DNA of 64,000 nt from Cryomorphaceae bacterium. Its GTDB lineage: Bacteria > Bacteroidota > Bacteroidia > Flavobacteriales > Schleiferiaceae. The notes under the pieces are model-generated. The model was not told where the DNA came from. It did no database searches and worked only from the letters and a program-made list of their open reading frames with translations. Location of the stretch: positions 22,440-86,439 of the forward strand of contig JAFMBM010000005.1 of NCBI GenBank assembly GCA_017858515.1, read 5' to 3'. This document shows, piece by piece, positions 8,292-18,031 of this stretch. The position numbers and the translations under genes were made by a program. How positions within the stretch are numbered: the first letter of the stretch is position 1; every line of letters begins with the position of its first letter.

Positions 8292-9026
8292 TTACTGTTT
8301 TGGTTGGATTGATTTTGCCGAAAATAGACCCTTCGGTATGGCTGTGGTAATAGAATTCCACTTTGCTTTTAGTTCTTCTATGCTCCCTTTTGGAGCTGGG
8401 GGTGCCTGCATGCTCTCGCCTTCAAAAACCTGGTTCATAGATCGAGCTGCATAAATCTTTAATTCCTCTCCATAAGTAGTGGGGGTTTCAAGTTTTGCAA
8501 TTAAGTCTTCGGCCTTTCCTATTTCAATGGTGAAATACCCTGATTTCTCAATATTCAAATCTTCTTTAGAAAGAGTGGCTTCTGCAAAAGCACGTATATC
8601 CTCGGCTTCGTCTTCTCTTTCAAAATCAGACAGCACCCTTTTCTCTACCCTCTTAGTCTTAGAAACTTGGGCTAATGTGCTTTCAGCATTTTGAATATCC
8701 AGCGATTTACTCTCTTTTTGACCTATTTCTATGCGAGGATTTAGGTCGGTATTATTCGGTTCTTCATATGAAATAGGTACTTCTGTATTCTCTTCCTCAA
8801 TGGGCAAATCCAAGGATTGATTTGTGCCTGTGGGATAAAACCGAAATAATCCGATTCCGATCAAAAAAACAGCTGCAACAGCCCGGCGCGCCATTGGATA
8901 ATACGCTATCTTATGTTCTGGTTCTAATTCTCCCTCTATTTTTTCCCATAGAGAAGGAGAAACGGGGGTTGTATGATGGGCTACTTTTTCTTGTAGCTCC
9001 ACATCAAATAGATGTTGCTCTTTCAT
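8292..9026 (-). CDS. Probable membrane-bound anti-sigma factor
   Basis: A 244-residue protein with a cytoplasmic N-terminus (EKVAHHTTPVSPSLWEKIEGEL), one membrane segment (about residues 48-65, AVAAVFLIGIGLFRFYPTG) and a long periplasmic part rich in Glu. Its start overlaps the end of the ECF sigma gene by 23 bases, and it is followed by the barrel protein gene. That order (sigma, single-pass protein, OMP) is what supports the anti-sigma call; there is no strong sequence match to FecR or zinc-type anti-sigma domains. Confidence 0.65.
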   Translation of the reverse strand: MKEQHLFDVELQEKVAHHTTPVSPSLWEKIEGELEPEHKIAYYPMARRAVAAVFLIGIGLFRFYPTGTNQSLDLPIEEENTEVPISYEEPNNTDLNPRIEIGQKESKSLDIQNAESTLAQVSKTKRVEKRVLSDFEREDEAEDIRAFAEATLSKEDLNIEKSGYFTIEIGKAEDLIAKLETPTTYGEELKIYAARSMNQVFEGESMQAPPAPKGSIEELKAKWNSITTAIPKGLFSAKSIQPKQ

Positions 9027-9585
9027 TCTTCACTATATAATTTCTTTCTGTAATCTGTTTTTGCAAAAGTTGCCTTGCCTTAACAAGCTGACTTCTTGAT
9101 GTATACTCTTCTATTCTCAATAATTCTGAGACTTCTTGGTGATTAAAGCCTTCTATTGCAACCATTGTAAATACTGTTCTATATCCTAGAGGAAGCCGTT
9201 CAATCATTTTCTGTATTTCCTCTACCGCCCATGGATCTTCCTGGTTATGAGAGCTGTGATTCTCATATAGGCTATGGTTGTCATCTAACTCTAAAAAAAT
9301 ACTGCGCTTGATTCTAAGATGATTTAATGATTCGTTGATACATATTCTTCGCATCCAGGCCTCCAAAGGAACCTCTGGTTCTAAACCTCCAATCGACTTG
9401 AACACCTTCAAAAAAACCGTAGACAACACTTCTTCTGCCTCCTCTCTCTTAGCTATAATGCGCATGCAAACAGACATCAATAAAGGCGAGTACTTGGTAA
9501 AAAGCTGATGCTGCGCCTTTCGGTCACCTTTTTTGCATCGCTCTACGATGTCTTCTTCTTTGCTATATAATTTGAATAACTTCAT
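9004..9585 (-). CDS. RNA polymerase sigma factor, ECF subfamily
   Basis: A 193-residue two-domain sigma factor. Region 2 is seen in DRKAQHQLFTKYSPLLMSVCMRI and AEEVLSTVFLKVFKSI; region 4 in LPLGYRTVFTMVAIEGFNHQEVSELL with the helix-turn-helix at about 150-180. It should direct transcription of its own cassette in response to an envelope signal held back by the downstream membrane protein. A -7-like element lies about 60 bases upstream. Confidence 0.92.
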   Translation of the reverse strand: MKLFKLYSKEEDIVERCKKGDRKAQHQLFTKYSPLLMSVCMRIIAKREEAEEVLSTVFLKVFKSIGGLEPEVPLEAWMRRICINESLNHLRIKRSIFLELDDNHSLYENHSSHNQEDPWAVEEIQKMIERLPLGYRTVFTMVAIEGFNHQEVSELLRIEEYTSRSQLVKARQLLQKQITERNYIVKNERATSI

Positions 9586-9643
9586 TCGGACTGCTGTAAA
9601 TCTTTATATACACCTTTTGACCCACTTTCGCTGCCTAGGCTTT

Positions 9644-9651
9644 CAAATTTA
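9644..9651 (-). promoter_or_regulatory. Candidate -7 element for the sigma-factor operon
   Basis: Reverse strand TAAATTTG matches TAnnTTTG, 58 bases before the sigma ATG. The -33 element is not evident. The 200-base gap to rnr is otherwise AT-rich and unassigned. Confidence 0.3.
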
Positions 9652-9786
9652 TTTCTAAATAACTGATAATCAGAAATAAAAATTTGTGGTTTTTCCACAG
9701 CATTAAAAGGTAAAGCGCAAACTCTATGTTTATGATACCTTTAAAATACTCAGTAAGGCCTTACCTTGCAGTCACATAGAATAAAT

Positions 9787-11931
9787 ATGAGCGGAAAGCG
9801 AAAAATCCCTAGAGGGAAAAAAATATCTGAAAAACTAAAACATCAAATTTTATCCGTGCTCGGAGAAAGCGGGAAAAACGCGCTTAATTACAAACAAGTT
9901 TCATCAAAATTAAATTTAGAGTCGGCAAACGAAAGACAGAACGTTCTTCAAGGTTTGAATTCTTTGGCGGCGGAGGGCGTTGTAATAATGGAGTTGCCCG
10001 GGAAGTTTCGTCTACACACTCTAGGCAATGCATTGACTGGACGGGTAGATATGACTTCCTCAGGCGCTGCCTATGTGGTTGTTGAGGGCCAAGAATCGGA
10101 TGTATTCATCCCTCCAAAAAGACTTAGGCACGCATTAAATGGAGATACGGTAAGTATCCGAATTTATGCTCGTAAAAAACACCAAAAGCCAGAGGGGGAG
10201 GTAATTGAGATTTTAGAAAGAAAACGCACTGAGTTTGTCGGTGTTTTAGAGGTCAGTGGACACTTTGGTTTTCTCGTTCCTGACAACCGAAAAATGTTGG
10301 TTGATATTTATATTCCTCAAGAACGTTTTAATGGGGCCAAGCATGGTGAAAAATGCATTGCTCGAATGACAGAGTGGCCCGAAAGAGCTTCCAGTCCTTT
10401 TGGAGAAATAATAAAGGTGTTGGGAGATCCTAAAGATCACAATGTGGTTATTCACTCCATTTTGGCAGATTTTGGTCTGCCTTATGATTTTGAGGAAGAG
10501 GTAAACAAAGAAGCCGATGCCATTCCAACCAATATTTCACAAGAAGAAATTCAAAAAAGACGTGATTTTAGATCGATTACTACGCTCACTATTGATCCTG
10601 CCGACGCGAAAGATTTCGACGATGCTCTTTCCATTCAAAAGCTTGAAAACGGTCTTTGGGAAGTAGGGGTTCATATTGCCGATGTAACTCATTATGTTCT
10701 TCCAAATACAGCTCTAGAAAATGAAGCCTTCAATCGGGCAACCTCGGTTTATTTAGTGGACAGGGTTGTACCTATGCTGCCTGAGGCGTTAAGTAATGGA
10801 CTTTGCTCCCTTCGCCCTCATGAAGATAAATGCTGTTTTTCTGCTGTTTTTCAGTTGGATGAAAAGGGTACTATACACCATAAATGGTTTGGAAGAACGG
10901 TTATTCACTCTGATCATCGATTCGCTTATGAAGAGGCACAAGCGATTATTGAAGGAGGTGATGGGCCGTTAAAAGAAGAAATTCTCGTGCTCGACTCGAT
11001 TGCTAAAAAACTTCGCGAAGAACGCTTTACAAAGGGTGCGCTCTTGTTCGATAAAGAAGAGGTTAAATTTTACTTAGACGACAAAGGAAGTCCTACCGGT
11101 ATCTTTTTCAAACTGAGTAAAGATGCCAATCATTTGATCGAAGAGTTTATGCTCTTGGCTAATAAAGAGGTTGCCCGTTTTATTGGAGAAGGAGAGGACG
11201 GTAAACCGAGCGGACAGACTTTTATTTATAGGGTACATGATGAACCCGATCCTGAAAAAATACGTAACCTAAGCACAATGGCTAAAGCTTTGGGCTATCA
11301 AATAAAGCCACAAAGCCGAAAAAGCTTAACGCAAAGCATGAATGTTATGCTGCATGATGTTAAAGGAAAGGGAGAGGCTAACCTGCTCGAAACTTTGGCC
11401 ATACGCTCTATGTCTAAAGCTGAATACAGCACCCAAAACATAGGACATTACGGATTATCTTTCCCTTATTACTCGCACTTTACCTCCCCCATTCGTAGGT
11501 ATCCAGACATGATGGTTCATCGTCTTTTACAACACTATTTAGACAAGGGAAAATCTCCCTCTCCATTTGAATGGGAAGAAAAATGCAAACACTCCTCTGG
11601 AATGGAAAGATTGGCTGCTGAGGCTGAAAGAGCCAGCATAAAGTATATGCAGGTGAAGTTTATGGAATCGCACTTAAACGAAGAGTTTGACGGAGTTATC
11701 TCTGGAGTAACCGAAAGGGGTGTTTATGTGGAAATCATTGAAAATAAATGCGAAGGAATGATACGAATTCGCGATTTTCGTGACGACTATTATGTTTACG
11801 ATGAAGCTAATTTTTCTATTGTGGGAGAATCTCGTGAAAAAAGATACCGCCTTGGCGATCCTATTCGAATTCGAGTAAAGCGAGTAGACATAGAAAAGAA
11901 ACAAATGGATTTTAGTCCAATAGAACAATAA
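9787..11931 (+). CDS. rnr: Ribonuclease R
   Basis: Processive 3'-5' exoribonuclease of the RNB family that degrades structured RNA. Order: N-terminal winged helix (about 1-75), cold-shock domains (NALTGRVDMTSSGAAYVVVE and following), the RNB catalytic core with DPADAKDFDDALS (the Asp cluster that holds magnesium), HYGLSFPYYSHFTSPIRRYPD, and a C-terminal S1 domain (EEFDGVISGVTERGVYVEI). The ATG at 9787 is chosen; a TTG seven codons upstream (9766) is possible. About 714 residues, normal for the family. Confidence 0.95.
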   Translation: MSGKRKIPRGKKISEKLKHQILSVLGESGKNALNYKQVSSKLNLESANERQNVLQGLNSLAAEGVVIMELPGKFRLHTLGNALTGRVDMTSSGAAYVVVEGQESDVFIPPKRLRHALNGDTVSIRIYARKKHQKPEGEVIEILERKRTEFVGVLEVSGHFGFLVPDNRKMLVDIYIPQERFNGAKHGEKCIARMTEWPERASSPFGEIIKVLGDPKDHNVVIHSILADFGLPYDFEEEVNKEADAIPTNISQEEIQKRRDFRSITTLTIDPADAKDFDDALSIQKLENGLWEVGVHIADVTHYVLPNTALENEAFNRATSVYLVDRVVPMLPEALSNGLCSLRPHEDKCCFSAVFQLDEKGTIHHKWFGRTVIHSDHRFAYEEAQAIIEGGDGPLKEEILVLDSIAKKLREERFTKGALLFDKEEVKFYLDDKGSPTGIFFKLSKDANHLIEEFMLLANKEVARFIGEGEDGKPSGQTFIYRVHDEPDPEKIRNLSTMAKALGYQIKPQSRKSLTQSMNVMLHDVKGKGEANLLETLAIRSMSKAEYSTQNIGHYGLSFPYYSHFTSPIRRYPDMMVHRLLQHYLDKGKSPSPFEWEEKCKHSSGMERLAAEAERASIKYMQVKFMESHLNEEFDGVISGVTERGVYVEIIENKCEGMIRIRDFRDDYYVYDEANFSIVGESREKRYRLGDPIRIRVKRVDIEKKQMDFSPIEQ

Positions 11932-11975
11932 GCTCTCACTACTTTCTTTAAATTCACTGAATAATAAGCTCTCTT

Positions 11976-13130
11976 ATGAAAAGATTTTTATTTCTCAGCC
12001 TGTTTATCCTTCCTTTTCTATCTATGGCTCAGGTAGAATTTAGTACCAAATCTACTTGGGAAGAGATAAGAAATAATGCAGCAAATACTGGTAAGTTCAT
12101 CTTTATAGATGCCTATACAGATTGGTGTGGTTGGTGTAAGGTAATGGATAAGAACACCTTCAGTCAGCCTACTGTTGCCGAAATGATGAATGATAATTTT
12201 GTCAACTATAAAATAGAAATGGAAAAAGAGGAGTTGGGAAAAATGCTTGCAATGAAATATGGCATACGCAGCTTTCCTTCCTTTATTATCCTCAATAAAA
12301 AAGGAGAGCTACATGCCATTTTGGGTGGATATTCTCCCCCAGAAGAGTGGATGAAGTCTTTAGAAGAAACCCTGAATAAAGAAACTCCAGAGCGCCTAGC
12401 TATATCTAATACACTGGAGGTGAAGTGGCCTAGTTTATACTCAAACTACTTCGGCTACAAAATTGAAAAGCGTTCGGCTCCTAGCGCCAGTGAATTGGAT
12501 GCTTATTTCTATGAAAATCAAAGTCTAGACGAAGTATATTTCAGAATGACCATGACTTTTATGAGTAGCCTTCCATCCAAAACAGGCAATGATTTACTTA
12601 GTCGAGGAGAAGAGATGACAAAACTCTTTGGAAGGGATCTAGCGGAGGAATGGAAGAAAAATTGGTTAACAAGAAACCTCAGCGCCTCGAAGATTAAAGG
12701 AATGAGTCTGGATGAGCTCAATGCAGAACTACAGTCTTATGAAGAATACTATCCCGAGGATACTCAAACAAGAATTTACACTACTCTAAACTTCCAATTA
12801 ATAAAAGAAGATTATCCCGCAGCCGTTGAATGGGTTAATGAGCACGAACCAGTCTTAGGTAATGGTACCTTAAATCGAGTAAGTTGGAACTTATATGAAA
12901 AAAGTGATGATCAATTGCTTCTTCAAACCGCCAATAGATGGATGAAGAAGGTGGTTGACTCTGAGCCAACTTATTCCTATCTAGATACTCAAGCTGCTCT
13001 TCTTTATAAAACAAACGACAATACAAAAGCTGCTGAAGTTGCAAAACAGGCTATTCGAGTTGGCAAAGAGGCTGGTGAAAATGTTGCTGAAACAGAAGCG
13101 CTATTGGAAAAAATACAATCCGCTCAATAA
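11976..13130 (+). CDS. Periplasmic thioredoxin-like protein
   Basis: A 384-residue secreted protein with signal peptide MKRFLFLSLFILPFLSMAQ. The thioredoxin fold (about 25-140) has the active site DWCGWCK, with GIRSFPSFIIL and its cis-Pro downstream. The remaining 240 residues are helical and resemble TPR-like repeats (LDTQAALLYKTNDNTKAAEVAKQAI). Likely reduces or isomerises disulfides outside the cytoplasm; the partner is unknown. Stands alone between rnr and a convergent peptidase gene. Confidence 0.82.
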   Translation: MKRFLFLSLFILPFLSMAQVEFSTKSTWEEIRNNAANTGKFIFIDAYTDWCGWCKVMDKNTFSQPTVAEMMNDNFVNYKIEMEKEELGKMLAMKYGIRSFPSFIILNKKGELHAILGGYSPPEEWMKSLEETLNKETPERLAISNTLEVKWPSLYSNYFGYKIEKRSAPSASELDAYFYENQSLDEVYFRMTMTFMSSLPSKTGNDLLSRGEEMTKLFGRDLAEEWKKNWLTRNLSASKIKGMSLDELNAELQSYEEYYPEDTQTRIYTTLNFQLIKEDYPAAVEWVNEHEPVLGNGTLNRVSWNLYEKSDDQLLLQTANRWMKKVVDSEPTYSYLDTQAALLYKTNDNTKAAEVAKQAIRVGKEAGENVAETEALLEKIQSAQ

Positions 13131-13135
13131 GAACC

Positions 13136-14980
13136 TCAATCTTTGGCCTGTGGCCAAAGATTGTTCTTCTCATTTATATCTGCCATAAATCCTTCTTTAT
13201 CAATGCGAATACTCTCAATTTCGCCCAAACTAGCTTCAATCTCGAAGGTGTAGTCTGATTGTGTCCAAGGCCAAGTTGGAAGTGTTGTTTCTTCCGTTTG
13301 TTTTGCCTTAGTTGTAAGGTCTACAGGAATATAATAACGCTCTGTTTTCCCAGATCTGAGTACCACTTCTAAAGAAAGAGGCATTGGAAAACTTCCCCCA
13401 TTCTTTAAAGATATAGACAGCTTTCCTTCTTGCGTTTCATTTACACCCACAATTTCATAGTCAATTTTTTGCGTTGTACCGATCCACAGATCATGAAACC
13501 AATGCAACTGCATGCCTGAGTTTCGCTCTAAAATAAAAAGGAGATCGTCTGGACTGGGATGTTTAAACTTCCATACATTGAAATATTGTTTTATAGATCT
13601 ACGGAAGACCTCTTCTCCTACAATATACTCTAATTGAGTTAAATACAATGAACCCATTGAGTAAGAAGAAACCCCGTAAGCTCTATTTCTCATATAATGA
13701 TCTGCTGGGGTACTAAGAGGTTCTTGCCAACCCTTTTCAACCAAATATCTGTACGCTCTTAGAGAAGAAAAATGCGGGTTCTGCTGATTTTCTTCAAATA
13801 AAGCGTTCATTACTTCTTCCTCAGCAAAAGTTGTAAAGCCTTCATCCATCCAAGGATATTGCTGTTCGTCGGTAGCTATAATTCCATAAAACCAATTATG
13901 TGCGGCCTCGTGTACTACTAATCCAACCATACCTTTTATGTCTTTTGCCTCAGATCTTCCTAAAATCATGGTACACATTGGATACTCCATTCCTCCATCT
14001 CCTCCCTGAATAACAGAAAATTGAGGGTAAGGATACTGTCCAAACCTATTTTTCATCTCTGTAAAAAACCCATGGGTATAGCCTTCCAATAAATCCCAGG
14101 CATCCTTGTCTGTGTCTTTCTTTCTCACAAAATAGACGGGTGTTCCTTCATTGTTTAATGTCTTCTTCACCAAAAAATCACGATCAGCCGCCCAGGCAAA
14201 GTCATGAACATCCTCCGCCTTAAAATGCCAGGTTTGTCTCTTCTCCTTCCCATTTTTGGCTTCACTGCAATAAGAAAAAGCAACTTTTTTATCTAATTCA
14301 CAGGCATTTACTATTTCTCCTGTACCGGCTAAGACAAATTTAGAATCTATCTCAATTTTAACATCAAAACTTCCAAAAACACCAAAAAATTCCCTGTTTA
14401 CATATTGCTGCGTATGCCAACCTCTAGGACTGTATTCTGCTATTTTAGGGTACCACTGAGTCATTGTATATTCTACGCCCTCTGAATTATTTCTTCCACT
14501 TCTACGAATCTGTTTAGGAACCTGTGCATCAAATTGGGTCTCCAAAAGAACCTCTTCACCAGGTAGTATAGCACGGTTAAGGTCCATTCTCAAGAGAGAT
14601 CCATCCACGCTAAAAGATTGTGATTCACCATTAATACGTAAATCATTTATTTTCTGAAATCCTATTTCCGACTCACTCATATCCTTTATTCGCTTTGCGA
14701 TTCTTCCATCTGGATCGGGCAATTGATCGCATCTCTGATCCATCCTACTTCCAGGCTTAAAGCTGTTGAAATAGAGGTGGATATACATTCTTCTTAAGGT
14801 ATCTGGACTATTGTTCACATATCGAATACTCTGTTTACCTGTAATTTGATGCTTGGTATGATCGAGACTTAACTCCATGGTATAATGCGCTTCTTGCTGC
14901 CAATAGGAAGAATGTTGTGCAGAAAGTGCGCAGCAAAAAACCAAGGAGAATGCTAGCAAAGTCTTTTGTATACTATTCAT
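13136..14980 (-). CDS. M1-family zinc metallopeptidase, secreted
   Basis: Gluzincin aminopeptidase of 614 residues with a signal peptide (1-21, ending ALSAQ). The zinc site is HEAAH at 357-361 with Glu380 (DEGFTTF) 18 residues later, as in M1. The exopeptidase GAMEN motif is replaced by GGMEY (329-333), common in the Bacteroidota branch. The final 100 residues form a beta domain with DLWIGTTQKIDYEI. It starts 8 bases after the metallo-hydrolase stop, probably one operon. Confidence 0.92.
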   Translation of the reverse strand: MNSIQKTLLAFSLVFCCALSAQHSSYWQQEAHYTMELSLDHTKHQITGKQSIRYVNNSPDTLRRMYIHLYFNSFKPGSRMDQRCDQLPDPDGRIAKRIKDMSESEIGFQKINDLRINGESQSFSVDGSLLRMDLNRAILPGEEVLLETQFDAQVPKQIRRSGRNNSEGVEYTMTQWYPKIAEYSPRGWHTQQYVNREFFGVFGSFDVKIEIDSKFVLAGTGEIVNACELDKKVAFSYCSEAKNGKEKRQTWHFKAEDVHDFAWAADRDFLVKKTLNNEGTPVYFVRKKDTDKDAWDLLEGYTHGFFTEMKNRFGQYPYPQFSVIQGGDGGMEYPMCTMILGRSEAKDIKGMVGLVVHEAAHNWFYGIIATDEQQYPWMDEGFTTFAEEEVMNALFEENQQNPHFSSLRAYRYLVEKGWQEPLSTPADHYMRNRAYGVSSYSMGSLYLTQLEYIVGEEVFRRSIKQYFNVWKFKHPSPDDLLFILERNSGMQLHWFHDLWIGTTQKIDYEIVGVNETQEGKLSISLKNGGSFPMPLSLEVVLRSGKTERYYIPVDLTTKAKQTEETTLPTWPWTQSDYTFEIEASLGEIESIRIDKEGFMADINEKNNLWPQAKD

Positions 14981-14987
14981 TTGTGCT

Positions 14988-15839
14988 TTAAATAAAATCT
15001 ATTAATCTGCCTTTTTCTAGTAGTCTTGGTCCTTTTTCTGTCTTTTGAAGAAGGATACATTCATTTTCCGAATCGTGTTCTAAGAAAAGAATATACTCTT
15101 CATCGGTTGCCAGATTCAGAATACGGGCCTTTTCATCGAGAGTTAAAAGAGGTCGCGTATCATATCCCATTACAAACGGGAGCGGAATATGACCGGAAGA
15201 AGGCAATAAATCGGCCATAAAGAGAATCTTTTTCCCGTTGTATTCAATAAGTGGAAGCATTTGAGCATCGGTATGCCCATTCACTAATTCGAATGAAAAA
15301 CCAAGGGTTGTGCTATTTCTACCTTCTACTAATGGGTCTACAAACTTCAATTGACCACTTTCCTGAATAGGAAGAATATTCTCTGCCAAAAAAGAAGCCT
15401 TTTCTCTAGCGTTTGGTTCAGTGGCCCATTTCCAATGGCGCTCGTTCGACCAAAAAGTAGCATTTTCAAAAGCTGGTCTTAGTTTGCCTTCTCCCTTTCT
15501 TTCAATAGCTCCTCCGCAATGATCGAAATGTAAATGAGTTAAAAACACATCGGTAATATCTGAGCGGTGATAACCCAAAGCACGGAGATTTCCATCCAAA
15601 CTATCATTGCCATGTAAATAATAGTGACTCAAAAATTTCTCATCTTGCTTATTTCCTATTCCGGTATCAATTAAAATGAGCTTATTTCCATCTTCAATCA
15701 GAAGACTTCTCATTGCCCAAGTACATAAATTTCGCTCATCCGCAGGGTTGGTACGCTGCCAAAGGCTTTTTGGAACAACTCCAAACATTGCCCCTCCATC
15801 TAGTTTAAAATATCCAGTATTAAGACTAAACAACTTCAT
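14988..15839 (-). CDS. Metallo-beta-lactamase fold hydrolase
   Basis: A 283-residue protein without signal peptide. The metal motif is THLHFDHCGG (101-110, HxHxDH), preceded by LILIDTGIGNK and followed by NGHTDAQMLP and MADLLPSSGH, the third His and bridging Asp. This arrangement resembles AHL-lactonase-like and other broad MBL hydrolases. The substrate cannot be told from sequence. It precedes the M1 peptidase gene by 7 bases. Confidence 0.87.
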   Translation of the reverse strand: MKLFSLNTGYFKLDGGAMFGVVPKSLWQRTNPADERNLCTWAMRSLLIEDGNKLILIDTGIGNKQDEKFLSHYYLHGNDSLDGNLRALGYHRSDITDVFLTHLHFDHCGGAIERKGEGKLRPAFENATFWSNERHWKWATEPNAREKASFLAENILPIQESGQLKFVDPLVEGRNSTTLGFSFELVNGHTDAQMLPLIEYNGKKILFMADLLPSSGHIPLPFVMGYDTRPLLTLDEKARILNLATDEEYILFLEHDSENECILLQKTEKGPRLLEKGRLIDFI

Positions 15840-15846
15840 ACGTTTG
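15839..15846 (+). promoter_or_regulatory. Candidate -7 element for the RsiV-like gene
   Basis: TACGTTTG fits TAnnTTTG, 25 bases before the plus-strand ATG at 15872, in the 32-base divergent gap. Confidence 0.35.
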
Positions 15847-15871
15847 TATCTTTATTTCAGTTTTTAAAACT

Positions 15872-16717
15872 ATGCTAAAAGTAAGCCTTCCGTATATTTT
15901 AATTCTTGCACTTGCTTTTAGCTCCTGTAAGCAAAAAGATAGCGTTTTCATTGAAAATAAAGCAAGAAACGAGATGGATTCTGTTTCTTTTGTTATCAAT
16001 ACCGTAGACAAATCTGTTGGACGATGCGATACAGAAGGTACAGATGCGTGTGCAGAAGTGTATTTGCAGCTGCTGAAACTAAATCCACAGAAGCCAAATG
16101 GTACACTAGATAGCATTCAAAAGTCTATTGATAAAGAGTTCCTAAACCTATCCAATACAGATACAGCCGAAATTCGCACACCTCATCAATTGATTTATGG
16201 TTTTTTAGATGAGTTCAGCCAGATCATTACTGAACTTCCAGACTATGTAACTCGTTGGGAAATGGAAAGATCTGCGGACGTTAACTACAACAAGTTTGGC
16301 ATTTTAGGAATTAGTCTTTTCGATTATAGCTATACAGGTGGTGCCCATGGAAATAGCTTTATCCAATTTTTGAACTATGATTTAATCTCAGGTAAAGAAT
16401 TGGGTTTAAAGGAATTTATTTTGGACTCGGATGGAAGTGCTTTTACTCAATTTTCAGAAAATCAGTTTCGCAAAAGTCAAAACATCAAACCAGAAACCGC
16501 TTGGTCTGAAGCAGATTTTTGGTTTGAAGAAGGATTTTATCTCCCCGAAAACTTCAAAATATCCGACCAAGGCTTGCATTTTATTTATAACTCCTATGAA
16601 ATTGCTCCCTACGCTATTGGTCAAATTGAATTACTTATCGGATGGAAAGAATTAGAACCTTTTCTACAAAGTGAATGGAAATCTTTGTTCTCTAAAGCTG
16701 AATTACCCGCTTCTTAA
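15872..16717 (+). CDS. Lipoprotein with RsiV-like DUF3298/DUF4163 domains
   Basis: A 281-residue lipoprotein: signal with LALAFSSCKQKD, the Cys at residue 16 being the lipidation site. Residues about 100-210 contain YSYTGGAHGN and LNYDLISGKELGLKEFI, and the C-terminal part has FYLPENFKISDQGLHFIYNSYEIAPYAIG, both hallmarks of the PdaC/RsiV-like fold that in Bacillus RsiV binds lysozyme. No sigma factor sits next to it; the next gene is a LytTR regulator in the same direction 11 bases away, so the pair may work together in envelope sensing (inference). Confidence 0.8.
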   Translation: MLKVSLPYILILALAFSSCKQKDSVFIENKARNEMDSVSFVINTVDKSVGRCDTEGTDACAEVYLQLLKLNPQKPNGTLDSIQKSIDKEFLNLSNTDTAEIRTPHQLIYGFLDEFSQIITELPDYVTRWEMERSADVNYNKFGILGISLFDYSYTGGAHGNSFIQFLNYDLISGKELGLKEFILDSDGSAFTQFSENQFRKSQNIKPETAWSEADFWFEEGFYLPENFKISDQGLHFIYNSYEIAPYAIGQIELLIGWKELEPFLQSEWKSLFSKAELPAS

Positions 16718-16728
16718 CTTCTTCGCTT

Positions 16729-17622
16729 TTGAATTCAATTAAGAACTACATTCCTAAAATATTCTTCTCTCCTTATCCCTCTGTTAAAAAGGGTGTAGAG
16801 CAACTAAGACAAGCAGCAACAGTTGGAATTTTAGTTGCGCTCATTCTATTTTTTGTTGGACCCTTTGGTCTTAACACCCTTCAGCCTGATGCTCTAAAAG
16901 CAGCTATTTGCGTAACCTTTGGGGGCATCACCATTGCCACAGTTTTAGCCACTCATTACATCGCAATTCTCTCTTTCCCTTCCTTTTTTAAATCAGAGAA
17001 CTGGAATGTAGGTAAGAATATAGGTATGACCCTCATTCACTTCTTTATGGTTGGAAGTGCCAATTTCATCTTTGTCTGGAGCAAAGGTTGGTCTGAAATG
17101 AAGTTGGATTTGTTTCTTTTAATGCAACTTTCAACTTTAGCTGTGGGCGCTCTTCCAGTGGGAATATTGACTATTATAAGACACAATCGATTATTGCGTA
17201 ATTCTTTACGTGATGCACAGAAGTTAGACGACCTACGTTCAAAACACAAAAGAGAAAAACAAACAGATACAATAGTTCTAAGTGGAAGCAATAGAGATGA
17301 AGAGTTGCACACCAGCTTAGATGAATTGCTTTTTGTACGAGCCGAAGGAAACTACGTAGAAATCTATACTTCTTTAAATAGCAATAGAGCTCATTTACTT
17401 CGAAGTACGCTGAGCTCTATAGAAGATACACTTCAGTTCTACCCTCAACTAATTCGAAGTCATCGCAGTTATATTGTTAACATCGAAAAAGTAGAAGGCA
17501 TACAAGGTAACGCACAAGGCTTACGTCTTGTCTTGGGCCCAGACGATTTAAAAATTCCTGTCAGTAGAACCTATCTACAAACGGTTCAATCCTATCTTAA
17601 AAATTCTGATCTATCTTCTTAA
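16729..17622 (+). CDS. Membrane-bound LytTR-domain transcriptional regulator
   Basis: A 297-residue protein starting at TTG. Four hydrophobic segments occupy about residues 24-155, then a coiled linker (RDAQKLDDLRSKHKREK) and a C-terminal LytTR DNA-binding domain (about 195-295) with ELLFVRAEGNYVEIY, LRSTLSSIEDTL and IRSHRSYIVNIEKV. It should bind DNA while anchored in the inner membrane, with the membrane part acting as sensor. It follows the RsiV-like gene by 11 bases and its last 26 bases overlap rpiB on the other strand. Confidence 0.87.
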   Translation: MNSIKNYIPKIFFSPYPSVKKGVEQLRQAATVGILVALILFFVGPFGLNTLQPDALKAAICVTFGGITIATVLATHYIAILSFPSFFKSENWNVGKNIGMTLIHFFMVGSANFIFVWSKGWSEMKLDLFLLMQLSTLAVGALPVGILTIIRHNRLLRNSLRDAQKLDDLRSKHKREKQTDTIVLSGSNRDEELHTSLDELLFVRAEGNYVEIYTSLNSNRAHLLRSTLSSIEDTLQFYPQLIRSHRSYIVNIEKVEGIQGNAQGLRLVLGPDDLKIPVSRTYLQTVQSYLKNSDLSS

Positions 17623-18031
17623 CTCTATTTTCATGTCTTCCTCCTTCAAAAGAGGTTGAAATGAAACGAGAAACACATTTCAAGGCAAGTTCTTCAGAAA
17701 TAAAGCGAGCAGGAAGAGCCAAAACATTGGCGTTATTATGTAAGCGGGCCAGTTCTGCCAATTCCTCATTCCAACAAAGAGCAGAGCGTATACCTTTATG
17801 TTTGTTCACTGTCATGTTTATACCATTCCCACTTCCACAAATAACAATTCCTATTTCACTCCTACCGCTCTTCACATCCTCTGCTACAGGATGACCAAAA
17901 TCTGGATAATCTACACTAGATGAATCATTTGTACCGTGATTCGTAAGTTTATGTCCTTGACTTTCAAGTAAAAGTATTATGGTATTTTTCAATTCTACCC
18001 CTGCGTGGTCGTTTCCAATGGAAATGTTCAT
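17597..18031 (-). CDS. rpiB: Ribose-5-phosphate isomerase B
   Basis: Interconverts ribose 5-phosphate and ribulose 5-phosphate. The 144 residues carry IGNDHAGVELK near the start, the GTNDSSSVDYPDFGHPVAEDV segment and VICGSGNGINMTVNKHKGIRSALCW with the catalytic Cys region. Its ATG lies beside the 430-base non-coding gap. The neighbouring LytTR gene overlaps its 3' end by 26 bases. Confidence 0.95.
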   Translation of the reverse strand: MNISIGNDHAGVELKNTIILLLESQGHKLTNHGTNDSSSVDYPDFGHPVAEDVKSGRSEIGIVICGSGNGINMTVNKHKGIRSALCWNEELAELARLHNNANVLALPARFISEELALKCVSRFISTSFEGGRHENRVKKIDQNF

